From NCBI GenBank assembly GCA_963742585.1, contig CAVUMI010000006.1, positions 496,001 through 560,000 on the forward strand: a stretch of DNA of 64,000 nucleotides, read 5' to 3'. Source of the DNA: JACDEA01 sp963742585. GTDB taxonomy: Bacteria; Actinomycetota; Acidimicrobiia; Acidimicrobiales; JACDEA01. Under the pieces are notes generated by a model that did not search any database, had not been told where the DNA came from, and saw only the letters and a program-made list of their open reading frames with translations. Below are positions 49,598 through 61,701 of this stretch, piece after piece. A program made the position numbers and the translations under genes. Each line of letters opens with the position of its first letter. The stretch's first letter is position 1.

Positions 49598-49627
49598 ACC
49601 CGGTCGCTACCCAACGCGGGCGCGTGT

Positions 49628-50692
49628 TTAACGCCGCCGGAAGGTCGCACCCCGATGCTCATCGAGCGCTGGAGGTGGCGACGTTCGCGCCGCCGGCTGA
49701 TTGCTGAACTGGACCGGGTAGCCGGTGGCCGGATCAGACCACGGGTCCGCGGTGACGACGGAGCGTTCCCGAAAATGGGGGACGCCGAGCATGCCGGCCC
49801 GGTCGAGTACCGGGGCGGCGGGGACATCGGCCGCGAGGAGGGCGGCGACCAACTCGTCGCGGTCGCGTCGCTCGATGGCCGAGGCAACGAGCGCTTGCAG
49901 CATGTCGAGCCGCTCCATGCGTTCGGTGAACGGGACATCGCGTTCGCTCTCGATCTCCAAGACGTCGCACAGCCCCTGCCAGAAATGCTGTTCACTCAGC
50001 ACACCCAATGCGACGTAGTACCCGTCGGCCGTCTCGAACGTGCCGTAGCCGGGGACGCCGTGCTGCGACGCATCGGTACCTGTCGCTTGGGGTCGTGCCG
50101 CGCCGGTCCAGGTGGCCAGGACGTCGGCCATGGCGACGTCGATGTACTCGCCCTCACCTGTCGCTCGCTGGCGCACGACGGCCGCACACACCGCGAACGC
50201 GGCCGCCATCCCGCCGGCCAGGTCGGCGATGGGTACCGCGGCGATCCGCGGTGCCCCGCCATCTGGCGCGAGGGCGCCGGACCATGCCTGGTAGTTGAGG
50301 TCATGCCCGGGTACCGCGGCCAGCTCGCCGTGCTGGCCCATCCCCGACACCGAGCAGTAGACGATCGCCGGGTTTACGGCACGCGCGTCGTTGTAGCCGA
50401 CGCCGAGGCGGGCGGCCACACCCGGTCGGAAGCCTTCGATGACGACCTCGGCGTCGGCAGCGAGTTCCAGCGAGCGCTGCCGGTCCTCCTCGCGTTTCAG
50501 ATCGAACAGCACGCTGCGCTTGTTCACGTTCAGGCTGGCGAACAGCTGCGGGTAGACGCGCATGGGGTCGCCACCGGGCGGTTCGACCTTGATCACGTCG
50601 GCGCCGAGCTCGGCGAGCAACTGCGTCGCGTAAGGGCCAGGGCGCCACACCGTGAAGTCGAGAACGCGCAGCCCAGCGAGGTGGCCCTCCAT
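49628..50692 (-). CDS. CaiB/BaiF family CoA-transferase
   Basis: A 354-residue class III CoA-transferase. It starts HLAGLRVLDFTVWRPGPYAT and contains LAELGADVIKVEPPGGDPMR, SVLFDLKREEDR and DVAMADVLATWTG, where the Asp of MADV is the likely catalytic residue. The family includes alpha-methylacyl-CoA racemase and oxalate/carnitine CoA-transferases, so the acyl substrate cannot be fixed. It is divergent from the luciferase-like gene by 17 bases. Confidence 0.9.
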   Translation of the reverse strand: MEGHLAGLRVLDFTVWRPGPYATQLLAELGADVIKVEPPGGDPMRVYPQLFASLNVNKRSVLFDLKREEDRQRSLELAADAEVVIEGFRPGVAARLGVGYNDARAVNPAIVYCSVSGMGQHGELAAVPGHDLNYQAWSGALAPDGGAPRIAAVPIADLAGGMAAAFAVCAAVVRQRATGEGEYIDVAMADVLATWTGAARPQATGTDASQHGVPGYGTFETADGYYVALGVLSEQHFWQGLCDVLEIESERDVPFTERMERLDMLQALVASAIERRDRDELVAALLAADVPAAPVLDRAGMLGVPHFRERSVVTADPWSDPATGYPVQFSNQPAARTSPPPALDEHRGATFRRR

Positions 50693-50709
50693 CGTCGTAG
50701 TTTCTAGTC

Positions 50710-51888
50710 ATGAAGTTCGGGATCTTCTACGAGCACCAACTTCCCCGTCCCTGGGACCAGCACAGCGAGTACCGCCTGTTGCAGGAGTCGCTCGACCAGA
50801 TCGAACTGGCCGACCGCCTCGGGTACGACTACGCGTGGGAGGTCGAGCACCACTTCCTCGAGGAGTACTCGCACTCCTCGGCGCCAGAGGTGTTCCTGGC
50901 CGCGGCCAGCCAGCGCACGAAGCGCATCCGGCTCGGACACGGCGTCATCCAGCTCCCAACCAACCACCCCGCCCGCGTCGCGGAACGGGTGTCGACCCTC
51001 GACCTGGTGAGCCACGGGCGGGTCGAGCTCGGACTAGGGGAGAGCTCCTCAACCACCGAACTGCATCCGTTCGGCCGGCGGTTCCGTGACAAGCGCGCGG
51101 TGTGGGAAGACGCGGTGCGGGCGATGATCCCGATGTTCGGCGATGCCGGCGTCGAGTATCACGGCGAGTACTTCGATTTCCCGCTGCGCAATGTCCTGCC
51201 GAAGCCCCTGCAGAAGCCGCATCCTCCGTTGTGGGTGGCGTGCTCGCAGCGCGACACCATCGAGAAGGCCGGTGAGTGGGGTATGGGTGCGCTCGGGTTC
51301 CAGTTCGTCAGCGCCGACGAGGCCAACGCGTGGGTGCGGGCGTACTACAACGCGTACACGAAGCGCATGGCCAAGCTGGCTGACTACGCCACCAACGCGA
51401 ACATCGCCGTTGTGTGCGGGTTCATGTGTTGCCCCACCGACGAGGAGGCCAATGTCAAAGCCGACGGCTGGACGTTCTTCGCCTTCGCACTGCGCTACTA
51501 CTCGACTCACGTCCCGGGCGACCCGGGCGAAACCAACTTGTGGGAGCTGTACCAACAGTTCCGGTCCTCGCCGCAGGGCCAGAAGATGCACGCCGGCGGA
51601 CTCATCGGATCACCGGAAACCATCCGCACCAAGCTGCGCAAGTTCGAGCAGTCCCACGTCGACCAAGTGATCCTCCTCAATCAGGCCGGGCGCAACACCC
51701 ATGAAGACATCTGCTCGAGCCTTGAGTTGTTCGCGTCCGACGTGATGCCCGAGTTCATCGAGCGTGACGGCGAGCACCAAACGTGGAAGCAGTCGGTGCT
51801 CTCGGGTGCGACGCTCCTCGAGGAGGTCAACACGTCGCCGGACGCGTTGGCGCGCCCGGTGCGCAAGCCGATCGAGGTCAGCGGTTGA
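50710..51888 (+). CDS. LLM-class flavin-dependent monooxygenase (luciferase-like)
   Basis: The 392-residue protein begins MKFGIFYEHQLPRPWDQHSE and has GYDYAWEVEHHFLEEYSHSS, IRLGHGVIQLPTNHPARVAE and VELGLGESSSTTELHPFGRR, typical of bacterial luciferase-like TIM barrels using FMN or F420. A fairly long C-terminal part (GLIGSPETIRTKLRKFE) is usual. The substrate is unknown. Its last 11 bases overlap the convergent AIM24 gene. Confidence 0.9.
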   Translation: MKFGIFYEHQLPRPWDQHSEYRLLQESLDQIELADRLGYDYAWEVEHHFLEEYSHSSAPEVFLAAASQRTKRIRLGHGVIQLPTNHPARVAERVSTLDLVSHGRVELGLGESSSTTELHPFGRRFRDKRAVWEDAVRAMIPMFGDAGVEYHGEYFDFPLRNVLPKPLQKPHPPLWVACSQRDTIEKAGEWGMGALGFQFVSADEANAWVRAYYNAYTKRMAKLADYATNANIAVVCGFMCCPTDEEANVKADGWTFFAFALRYYSTHVPGDPGETNLWELYQQFRSSPQGQKMHAGGLIGSPETIRTKLRKFEQSHVDQVILLNQAGRNTHEDICSSLELFASDVMPEFIERDGEHQTWKQSVLSGATLLEEVNTSPDALARPVRKPIEVSG

Positions 51889-52600
51889 GGATGCCGCCGA
51901 GCACACCGCCCGACGCGCCGCCGGTCTCGCCCGGCATCACCGAACGAATCCACGCCTGAAGCGCTGACGGGTTCCTGGTCTGGGTCATCACCCAGCCCGG
52001 GCCGATGAAGTCGAAGACGAATCCCTCGCCCGACTTCAACGTCTGGACGACGCCGCCGGCCACTTTGCGGATCTGGCTGGTCACGGTGGACCCGAACGCA
52101 ACGACGTGACCGGTATCGACAGTGACCGACTCACCCTCCTTGAGGTCGATGGTGTCGATGGCGCCGTAGCACGCCAGCAACACCGTGCCCTCGCCGCTGG
52201 CATGGACGAGGAAGCCACCTTCGCCGCCGAAGAGGTTCTTGAAGCCGCCCCACTTCGTGTCGAGTTCGACGCCGACCGCGGAGGCCAGCCAGCAGCCCTT
52301 GGTGATCGAAATGGGTGCGGCCGGGCTGATGTCGGACACGATGACATCGCCGGCCAGGTGGTGGGCGACGTCGACCCAACCGCCGCTGGTGGGCGCGGTG
52401 TAGGTGGTGATGAACAGGCTCTCGCCGCCGAGCACCGAGCGCTTCAGGCCCTTGAGTACGCCGCCCTGCGTGCTGGACTTCACGTCCACGCCGGACGAAG
52501 TCGCCATCATGGCGCCGGACTCGGCTCGCAACTCCTCCCCGGGTGCGAGCGTGACCCTCGCCGCCGCAAAAGACGGGCTGTGACGTACGTCGACATTCAT
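51878..52600 (-). CDS. AIM24 family protein
   Basis: A 240-residue protein from ATG 52600 with GEELRAESGAMMATSSGVDV, GESLFITTYTAP, GFLVHASGEGTVLLACYG and FDFIGPGWVMTQTRNP, matching the AIM24/TIGR00266 beta-barrel family. Its function in bacteria is unknown. The Gly-rich end (GGASGGVLGGILNR) is normal for the family. It lies 20 bases downstream of no gene on its strand but before gltD, so it is probably its own unit or shares readthrough. Confidence 0.88.
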   Translation of the reverse strand: MNVDVRHSPSFAAARVTLAPGEELRAESGAMMATSSGVDVKSSTQGGVLKGLKRSVLGGESLFITTYTAPTSGGWVDVAHHLAGDVIVSDISPAAPISITKGCWLASAVGVELDTKWGGFKNLFGGEGGFLVHASGEGTVLLACYGAIDTIDLKEGESVTVDTGHVVAFGSTVTSQIRKVAGGVVQTLKSGEGFVFDFIGPGWVMTQTRNPSALQAWIRSVMPGETGGASGGVLGGILNR

Positions 52601-52619
52601 GAAGGCGACGTTACGCCGA

Positions 52620-54063
<1,444 letters not shown>

Positions 54064-54071
<8 letters not shown>

Positions 54072-57000
54072 GGGCCACGGCCATGACTGCTTCGAGCGGA
54101 TCGCGTCCTTGCGCCTCGGCCTCTTGGGCCGCGTCGAGAACCCGCCGGTAGTCCTTCGGCATGACCTTGCGGAACCGGCGGACCTCGTCGTGCCAGTCGC
54201 TGAGGATGCGATCAGCAACCGCTGACGCCGTCTCGACCCTGTGCGTCCGCACGATGTCGCGGAGCCACTCGATGTCCTCGTCCTCCACGGGTTCGAGGTC
54301 GACCATCTCGAGATTGAGGCGGTTCACGAACGTGTTGTCGGAGTCGTACACGAACGCGATGCCACCCGACATGCCCGCGCCGAAGTTCCGGCCCGTGGGA
54401 CCCAGCACCACGGCGCGCCCGCCGGTCATGTACTCGCAACCATGGTCGCCCACGCCCTCCACCACCGCGGTAGCGCCGGAGTTCCGTACGCAGAACCGTT
54501 CGCCGACCACGCCGCGGATGAAGGCCTCGCCGCCGGTGGCGCCGTAAAGGATCACGTTGCCGGCGATGATGTTCTCTTCGGCGACGAAGTCCGGGGCCAC
54601 CTTGAGCGGCGGACGCAACACGAGGCGCCCGCCCGACAGTCCCTTACCGACGTAGTCATTGGCGTCGCCGTTGAGCCGCAGCGTGATGCCGCGGGGCACG
54701 AAAGCGCCGAAGCTCTGGCCGGCCGAGCCGGTGAAGCTGAGGTCGATGGTGTTGTCGGGCAGCCCGGCACCGCCGTAGCGCTTGGTGATTTCATGGCCGA
54801 GCATCGTGCCCACTGTGCGGTTGACATTGCCGATCGGCATCGCCGCGGTGACCTTCTCGCCGCGTTCGAGCGCTGGACCCGCGAGTTCGATGAGCTTCTT
54901 GTCGAGCGCGCGGTCGAGGCCGTGGTCCTGGAACTTGGTCTGGTGCAGGTCCTGCGGCCAGGGCGACACCGGCTGATGCAGGATCGGCGTGAGGTCGAGG
55001 TTGGCCGCCTTCCAATGCTCGACCGCCGCAGCGGTGTCCAGACACTCGACGTGCCCGATCGCCTCGGCGATGGAGCGGAAGCCCAGCCGAGCAAGGTGTT
55101 CGCGGACCTCCTCGGCGATGAACTCGAAGAAGTTGACGACGAACTCGGCCTTCCCGGAGAAGCGCGATCGCAGCTCAGGATTCTGTGTCGCGATCCCCAC
55201 CGGGCACGTGTCGAGATGGCAGACGCGCATCATGATGCAGCCCGACACCACCAACGGAGCGGTGGCGAAGCCGAACTCGTCGCCGCCGAGCAGCGCGGCG
55301 ATGACCACGTCGCGGCCGGTCTTGAGCTGGCCGTCGACCTGAACCACGATCCGATCGCGCAGGCCATTGAGTAGCAGCGTCTGCTGGGTTTCGGCCAGGC
55401 CGAGTTCCCAGGGCGCGCCGGCGTGCTTGAGGGACGTGAGCGGGCTGGCGCCGGTGCCGCCGTCGTGACCGGAGATCAGGACGACGTCGGCCTTGGCCTT
55501 GGCCACACCGGCGGCGACGGTACCGACGCCCACTTCGGCGACGAGCTTCACGTGGACACGCGCCGAGGGGTTGGCGTTCTTGAGGTCGTGGATGAGCTGC
55601 TTGATGTCCTCGATGGAGTAGATGTCGTGGTGCGGCGGCGGGGAGATGAGGCCGACGCCCGGCGTGGAGTGCCGGGTCTTGGCGATCCAGGGGTACACCT
55701 TGCTCCCCGGCAGCTGCCCACCTTCGCCCGGCTTGGCGCCCTGCGCCATCTTGATTTGGAGGTCGTCGGCGTTGGTGAGGTATTCCGATGTCACGCCGAA
55801 CCGGCCGGACGCGACCTGCTTCACCGCCGAACGCCGCAGGTCGCCGTTGGCGTCGGGCACGAAGCGGTCGGCATCCTCCCCGCCCTCGCCGGTGTTTGAC
55901 TTGCCGCCCAGCCGGTTCATGGCGATCGCCAGGGTCTGATGGGCCTCCTGGCTGATTGACCCGTACGACATGGCCCCGGTGGCGAAGCGCTTGACGATCT
56001 CGGAGACCGCCTCGACCTCCTCGATCGGGACCGCCGGCCGCAACCCCTCGCGTAGCTCGAACAACCCGCGCAGCGTGGCCAAGCGGCGGCCTTGATCGTC
56101 GACCGCTTTGCTGTACTCCTTGAAGACCTCGTAGCGGCCCGAGCGAGTCGCGTGCTGGAGCTTGAACACCGTTTCCGGGTTGAACAGGTGGTACTCACCC
56201 TCGCGGCGCCACTGGTACTCGCCGCCCTGCCAGAGATCGCGATATGCCTGCTCCTCCGGTCGCTCGAAGTGCGCGAAGCCGTGGCGCGCCTGGACCTCAT
56301 CGGCGATGACGTCGAGGCCGACACCGCCCAGCTTCGACGTCGTTCCGGTGAAGTACTCGTCGACGAGATCTTCGGACAGGCCCACGGCTTCGAAGACCTG
56401 GGCACCCGTATAGGAGGCCACCGTCGAGATGCCCATCTTCGACATGACCTTCAGCACGCCCTTGGAGCAGGCCTTGATGTAGTTCCGCACCGCGGCGCGC
56501 GGGGTCACGCCAGGGAGCGCTCCCTGGGCGATCATGTCCTCGATCGTTTCGAACGCCAGGTACGGATTGATGGCCGCCGCTCCGTAGCCGAGCAGCAGCG
56601 CCATGTGATGGACCTCGCGGGCGTCACCACACTCGACGACGAGGCCAACCTGGGTTCGGGTCTTCTCCCGGATCAGGTGGTGGTGGACAGCTGCCGTGAG
56701 GAGCAACGACGGGATCGGCGCGTACTCGGCGTTGGAGTGCCGGTCCGAGAGGACGACCAGGTTGGCCCCGAGCGCGATGGCCTCACTGACCTTGCTGCGG
56801 ATCGATTCGAGCGCGGCGCGCATGCCTTCACCGCCCGCCGCCACGGGGTACAGGCCGTCGATGGCGAATGGCCGGAACGTCTCGACGATGCCGTCTTCGT
56901 CGATGTAGAGGATCTTGGCCAGGTCTTCGTTGGAGAGCACGGGGCTCGGCAGCACGATCTGGTGGCACGACTCGGGGCCTGGCGCCAGGAGGTTGGCTTC

Positions 57001-58617
57001 GGGTCCGATCGTGCGGGCCATCGAGGTGACCATCTCCTCGCGGATCGCATCGAGCGGCGGGTTCGTCACCTGCGCGAAGAGTTGGGAGAAGTAGTCGAAA
57101 AGGAGGCGGGGCCGCTCGGAGAGCACGGCGATCGGCGTGTCGGTCCCCATCGAGCCGATCGGCTCAGCGCCGGCCTTGGCCATCGGCGCGAGAAGGATCT
57201 TGAGTTCCTCGGTTGTGTACCCAAACGTGCGTTGGTGGCTGACCACCGCGGAGTGCTGCGGCGTGAGCATGAAGCGGTCGGGCAGGTCGTCGAGGTGGAC
57301 CAGGCCTTGCCGCAGCCACTCCCCGTACGGGTGCTCGTCGGCCAGCTGGCGCTTGATTTCCTCGTCGCCGATGATCCGACCGGCCGAGGTGTCGACGAGG
57401 AACATGCGCCCGGGCTGCAGGCGGCCTTTCTGGATGACGGTGGTGGGGTCGATGTCGAGCACGCCGACCTCCGACGCCATGACCACGAGGCCGTCATCGG
57501 TGACCCAGTACCGTGACGGCCGCAACCCGTTGCGGTCCAGCACCGCGCCAATCACTGTGCCGTCGGTGAACGCGATGGACGCCGGCCCGTCCCACGGCTC
57601 CATCACCGACGCGTGGAACTGGTAGAAGTCGCGCTTCCACTCGGGCATCGACTCGTGCCGTTCCCACGCTTCCGGGATCATCATCAGCACGGCGTGCGGG
57701 AGCGTCCGACCACCGAGGTGCAGCAGCTCGAGCGCCTCGTCGAAGCTGGCCGTGTCCGACGCGCCGGCGGTGCACGTGGGGAACACGCGGGCGAGATCAC
57801 CGGGGAAGTCGTCTGACGCAAGGAGCGCCTCGCGGGCGCGCATCCAGTTGCGGTTGCCCATCACCGTGTTGATCTCGCCGTTGTGCGCGATGAAGCGGTA
57901 GGGGTGGGCCAGCGGCCACGACGGGAACGTGTTGGTGGAGAACCGGGAATGCACGAGGGCGAGTGCGGAGTCGACCCGCTCGTCGGTCAGCTCGGGGAAG
58001 AAGCCCTCGAGCTGACCGGACGTGAGCATGCCCTTGTAGACGAGCGTCCGCCCTGAGAGGGATGGGAAGTACACCGGCGGCTCCAGCTCGTGCTCGATCC
58101 GCTTGCGGACGATGAACACGCGGCGCTCGAGGTTGAGTCCCGAGAGCGACGATTCGCCGTCGGCCGCGGCGATGAAGACCTGCCGGAATGTCGGTTGGAC
58201 CTCACTGGCCATCGACCCGATCATCGAGGCGTCTACCGGTACGTCCCGCCAACCGACCACTTGTAGGCCTTCGCTGGCGACGATCTTCTCGATGCCCTTG
58301 GCGGCCTGCGCCGCGTCAGCCGCGTCGCGGGGTAGGAAGGCGGTGCCTACCGCGTAGGTCCCGGCGTCGGGGAGTTCGAAGTCGACGACCGCCCGCAGGA
58401 ATGCATCGGGGACCTGGATGAGGATGCCGGCGCCGTCGCCGACATTGGCTTCCGCGCCGGTGGCGCCCCGGTGGTCGAGATTGCACAGCGAGCGCAGGCC
58501 CAACTCGATCATCCGGTGGCTGCGGCGTCCGTGCATGTCAACGACGAAGGAGACGCCGCAGGCGTCATGCTCGAAGGTGGGGTCGTACAAGCCCTGGCGG
58601 GCGGGTGTGTGCGGCAT
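54064..58617 (-). CDS. gltB: Glutamate synthase large subunit
   Basis: GltB makes two glutamates from glutamine and 2-oxoglutarate. The 1517-residue precursor has a short propeptide before the amidotransferase nucleophile (EHDACGVSFVVDMHG, Cys about 20). The central and FMN-binding domain has GEGGEDADRF and GHDGGTGASPLTS. The 3Fe-4S cluster is at IMMRVCHLDTCPVGIATQ, and a beta-helix domain with many Gly repeats ends the protein. ATG 58617 is chosen; a TTG lies just before. gltB-gltD is one operon. Confidence 0.96.
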
Positions 58618-58916
58618 CAAGACGTCATCCCGGTTGGAGCGGTGGACAGGTCCAAAGCTCCTGCGGCGGGGACGACGTTGGCCCTGCGCAGGTCCGAGCC
58701 AGTGAAGCGCCCGCAGCCCCCCAGGTCAAGTCACTTCCTGCCTGCGGTGTCCCAAGTTGCAGAATTGCAACGAACGGCCTCCAACTCGCCTTCCTTGGGC
58801 GAATTAGGCGCATTTACGGCCGGAAACGGGAAACTTGGAGGCAGCTGGTTACAGCGACCCCAGGTCGCCGTGCTTGCGCAGCTTCGTCAGTCCGAAGCCT
58901 TGGTCGGGGCACGTGG
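58618..58916. promoter_or_regulatory. gltB upstream region with inverted repeat
   Basis: This 299-base spacer lies upstream of gltB and downstream of the enoyl-CoA hydratase stop. It contains a hairpin-like GTTGCA-GAAT-TGCAAC at 58756-58771. On the minus strand a TTGACC lies 17 bases before TTCACT, a weak promoter candidate. I see no gene and no recognised riboswitch. Confidence 0.35.
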
Positions 58917-59606
58917 TCAGGCCGGCCGCGGGAATTCGGTATCGATCCCGGCACGGATCGCAACCAGCGCATCGCGCCGGGCTCGCCGTTTGGTACCGGC
59001 GTGGGCCGCCATATCGAGCTTGGTCAGGTCGGTTGCCAGGCTCAGCGCCCTGTCGCGCAGCTCCGCGTCTGGAACGACGCGGTCGAGGAAACCGGCGGCC
59101 ACGGCGTCCTGCGGTGTGAACACCTCGGCGAGGTTGATCGCCCGGTTGAACGCCGCCGGTGCCAGGCGCAGCCGGCAGATTTCCACCGCGGCCAACGGCA
59201 ACGTCATGCCGATGGCAACCTCGTTGGCGGTGATCTTGTAGGGACCGCTGCCTCCGATGCTGTAGTCCGCCGACAGCAGTAGGAACACCCCCATCGCGAT
59301 CGCGTGGCCGGTGCAGGCGATCACGACCGGCGTCGGGAACGACAGCAGCCGCTCGGTGAGTTCGAAACCGCCGCGGAGCATGGCGAGGGCGTCGGGCCCG
59401 CCTCCCTGGAGTACTGCGAGGTCGAAACCCGCGGAGAATCTGCCCTCGCGGCCCGTGAGTACCACCACCGCCTGGTCAGCCTCGGCGCGGTCGAGCGCGG
59501 CATTGAGCTCCGCCAGCATTTCCAGCGACAGAACGTTTACCTTGCCGTCGTCCATCGTGATCGTGGCGACGGATGCGTCGAGCTGATAGGTCACGCGCTG
59601 GGCCAT
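58917..59606 (-). CDS. Enoyl-CoA hydratase/isomerase family protein
   Basis: The 229-residue crotonase-fold protein begins MAQRVTYQLDASVATITMDD and has the oxyanion-hole elements EGRFSAGFDLAVLQGGG and CTGHAIAMGVFLLLSADYSI. The catalytic Glu pair of typical hydratases (EIAG..GA) is not obvious: the segment reads NEVAIGMTLPLAAVEICR. It may therefore be an isomerase or a variant. It is short compared with the ~260-residue norm. It stands alone on the minus strand. Confidence 0.85.
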   Translation of the reverse strand: MAQRVTYQLDASVATITMDDGKVNVLSLEMLAELNAALDRAEADQAVVVLTGREGRFSAGFDLAVLQGGGPDALAMLRGGFELTERLLSFPTPVVIACTGHAIAMGVFLLLSADYSIGGSGPYKITANEVAIGMTLPLAAVEICRLRLAPAAFNRAINLAEVFTPQDAVAAGFLDRVVPDAELRDRALSLATDLTKLDMAAHAGTKRRARRDALVAIRAGIDTEFPRPA

Positions 59607-59631
59607 GGCGACGAGGGTACGCGGAACGGCG

Positions 59632-59847
59632 TTACGAGTCGCCGGTCACCGCCGTGGCGAAGAGCAAAAGGTCGTCGAGCTGGGCGTGCGCGCACCAGGT
59701 GTCGAACTCAGACGACGGTGGAGACCGCCGACGGGTCCGGTTCTTGGCGGCCACGACCGCCGCGCTCGCCGCCGCCACGACCAGCGCGACCAGGGCAACC
59801 AGGGCGACGGCCAGCAGCAGCCACGCGACCATGTGCCGCAGAATCAA
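59632..59847 (-). CDS. Possible small membrane protein
   Basis: This 71-residue frame has one hydrophobic span (MVAWLLLAVALVALVALVVA) and a charged C-terminal half (EFDTWCAHAQLDDLLLF). TTG 59847 and ATG 59832 are possible starts; no strong ribosome-binding site is seen. It is plausible but weakly supported. Confidence 0.35.
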   Translation of the reverse strand: MILRHMVAWLLLAVALVALVALVVAAASAAVVAAKNRTRRRSPPSSEFDTWCAHAQLDDLLLFATAVTGDS

Positions 59848-59962
59848 CTCGTACCGCGCCGATCCGGGGCCAGGTCCCGACTGTCACAATGCCCGTTCCC
59901 CATACCCCACCCCGCTGCCGAGCGAACAGTACGCCCGGGTGGGAGTGGCAATCCAGTGGTTC

Positions 59963-60613
59963 TCAGGTGTCGGTGGCCCGCCCGATGGTGCCGAGGGCGC
60001 GACGGTCCGCCTCACACGCGGCCCGGACATGGCATCCGCTCACGTGATCGTTCACCAGGCCGAGCGATTGCATCGCCGCGTAGGCCGTCGTCGGCCCGAC
60101 GAAGCGGAAGCCGAGCTTGGCCAGCGCTTTGGCGAGAGCGATCGATTCCGGCGTCTTCGCGGCCAGGTCGCCGAGCTGTTTCGGAACGCCCCGTCCTCGC
60201 CGCGGGGGCTCAAAATTCCAGACAACCGCGGCGAGCGAGCCGTGAAGGTCCTGCGCGCGAAGCGTCGCGTGCGCGTTGGCGATCGTGGCCTCGATCTTGC
60301 CCCGGTGGCGCACGATGCCGGCGTCGCCCAGTAGTCGCTCGATGTCGCGCGGACCGAACCGGGACACGGCCGACGGCTCGAACGCTTCGAACGCGCGACG
60401 GAACGCGCCGCGCTTGCGGAGGATGGTGAGCCATGAGAGGCCCGACTGGAATCCCTCGAGGCAGATTTTTTCGTAGAGGCGCACATCGTCAGTGACTGGG
60501 CGGCCCCACTCGTCGTCGTGGTACGCCTGGTTGTCGGGCGCGGAGACACACCAGCCACAACGCTTGCGGCCGTCGTCACCGCGAACGACACCGATCTGCG
60601 ACCAATCGGTCAA
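59963..60613 (-). CDS. tag: DNA-3-methyladenine glycosylase I
   Basis: Tag removes 3-methyladenine from alkylated DNA. The 216-residue protein has the zinc-site start RCGWCVSAPDNQAYHDDEWG, then FQSGLSWLTILRKRGAFRRA with the Glu/Trp pocket, GIVRHRGKIEATIANA, FVGPTTAYAAMQSLGLVNDH, and a late SGCHVRAACEAD. Start is TTG 60613 by similarity. It lies 14 bases downstream of the Rieske oxygenase gene on the same strand. Confidence 0.9.
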   Translation of the reverse strand: MTDWSQIGVVRGDDGRKRCGWCVSAPDNQAYHDDEWGRPVTDDVRLYEKICLEGFQSGLSWLTILRKRGAFRRAFEAFEPSAVSRFGPRDIERLLGDAGIVRHRGKIEATIANAHATLRAQDLHGSLAAVVWNFEPPRRGRGVPKQLGDLAAKTPESIALAKALAKLGFRFVGPTTAYAAMQSLGLVNDHVSGCHVRAACEADRRALGTIGRATDT

Positions 60614-60626
60614 CGTGGCGACATGA

Positions 60627-61682
60627 CTACGCGGTGAACGTGACCTCGCGTGGCTCGATAATCGGCGGCGTGCGGCCGGGCTCGCACGCGTGGCGGACGA
60701 GCAGCGCGATCGCGTTGCCGAACAGGTCGAGGTCGGTGGAGCTGTACTGCTCGCCGCCGAAGCGCCGCACTGTCTCGGTCTGCCGTTCGAGCACGTGCTT
60801 GTCCTGCTTGGCCACGTGCGGGCCTTGGAGGCGAATGACCGCTTGCACGAGTCGGGTCGGTAGCCGGTCGCTGTTCGCGCGGAGGATGAACCAAGTCCGC
60901 GTACGGAACTCGCTGAGCGGCAGGTGCAGCACCGAGTTGGTGATGTGAAGCCACTTGCCAGCGCGGTACTCGACTTGGGCGATGCATGGCAGCAGGAAGC
61001 GGTCGTGATGCTCGAGCTCCGCGCCACCTTTGGCGCGGAGAAAGCCGATGCCGAACGGTTCGCCGAAGTATTGCACCTCCACACCGTTCGGGATCGGTCG
61101 CCGCTTCGCCGTGATGCGATTCGGCTTCGCGCCCCGCAGGAGGCCGCGGTGCAGGAACGCGGTGTGGGGAACGTCGAGCGTGTTCTCGATCGTCGCTTGC
61201 ATCGTGGCGCCGATGTCGTAGGTCAACACGACTTCGCGGCTTCCAGGTCCCATGTTGGGCAGCCGCGGTGCTTTACTCGACGGTTCTTGATCCGGCTCGG
61301 ACCAGAACCACACGACGCCGTCCTGCTCGACCACGGCGTGCGCGCCGACGCCCCGCCGTTCTGAGACGTCGCTGTCGAGTCCCGGGATCGCCACGCACGC
61401 GCCTCGACCGTCGAAGCGCCAGCCGTGATAGCCGCACTCGAGCGCGCCCGCGCTGACGCGGCCCATGGACAACGGCGCGTTTCTGTGGGGGCATCGATCG
61501 ATCAGCACGCCGGGCCGACCGGCGCCGTCGCGGAACACGACGAGAGGCGAGTTCATGAACTCGATGGCGATGGGCTTGCGGGCGCCGAGCGCCCCGCTCA
61601 CACACGCCGGGTACCACGCCGGCCGCGGCACCGCGACCGTGTAGCGACCCGTGCCATTGCCGTTGCCGTCCGTCACGAGCAC
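60627..61682 (-). CDS. Rieske [2Fe-2S] oxygenase, alpha subunit type
   Basis: A 351-residue protein with the Rieske cluster CPHRNAPLSMG plus CGYHGWRF (about residues 64-90) and the mononuclear iron site ENTLDVPHTAFLHRG (two His plus a nearby Asp). This places it among vanillate O-demethylase/pheophorbide-oxygenase-like enzymes. No reductase or ferredoxin gene is adjacent, so electrons must come from elsewhere. Starts at GTG 61682 or GTG 61676. Confidence 0.9.
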   Translation of the reverse strand: MLVTDGNGNGTGRYTVAVPRPAWYPACVSGALGARKPIAIEFMNSPLVVFRDGAGRPGVLIDRCPHRNAPLSMGRVSAGALECGYHGWRFDGRGACVAIPGLDSDVSERRGVGAHAVVEQDGVVWFWSEPDQEPSSKAPRLPNMGPGSREVVLTYDIGATMQATIENTLDVPHTAFLHRGLLRGAKPNRITAKRRPIPNGVEVQYFGEPFGIGFLRAKGGAELEHHDRFLLPCIAQVEYRAGKWLHITNSVLHLPLSEFRTRTWFILRANSDRLPTRLVQAVIRLQGPHVAKQDKHVLERQTETVRRFGGEQYSSTDLDLFGNAIALLVRHACEPGRTPPIIEPREVTFTA

Positions 61683-61701
61683 GATCGTAGGGCGAGGTGT
61701 C

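Noticed and set aside
58618..58916. Glutamine riboswitch or other RNA element before gltB
   Set aside because: I could not find the conserved sequence or pairing of known glutamine or c-di-AMP riboswitches.
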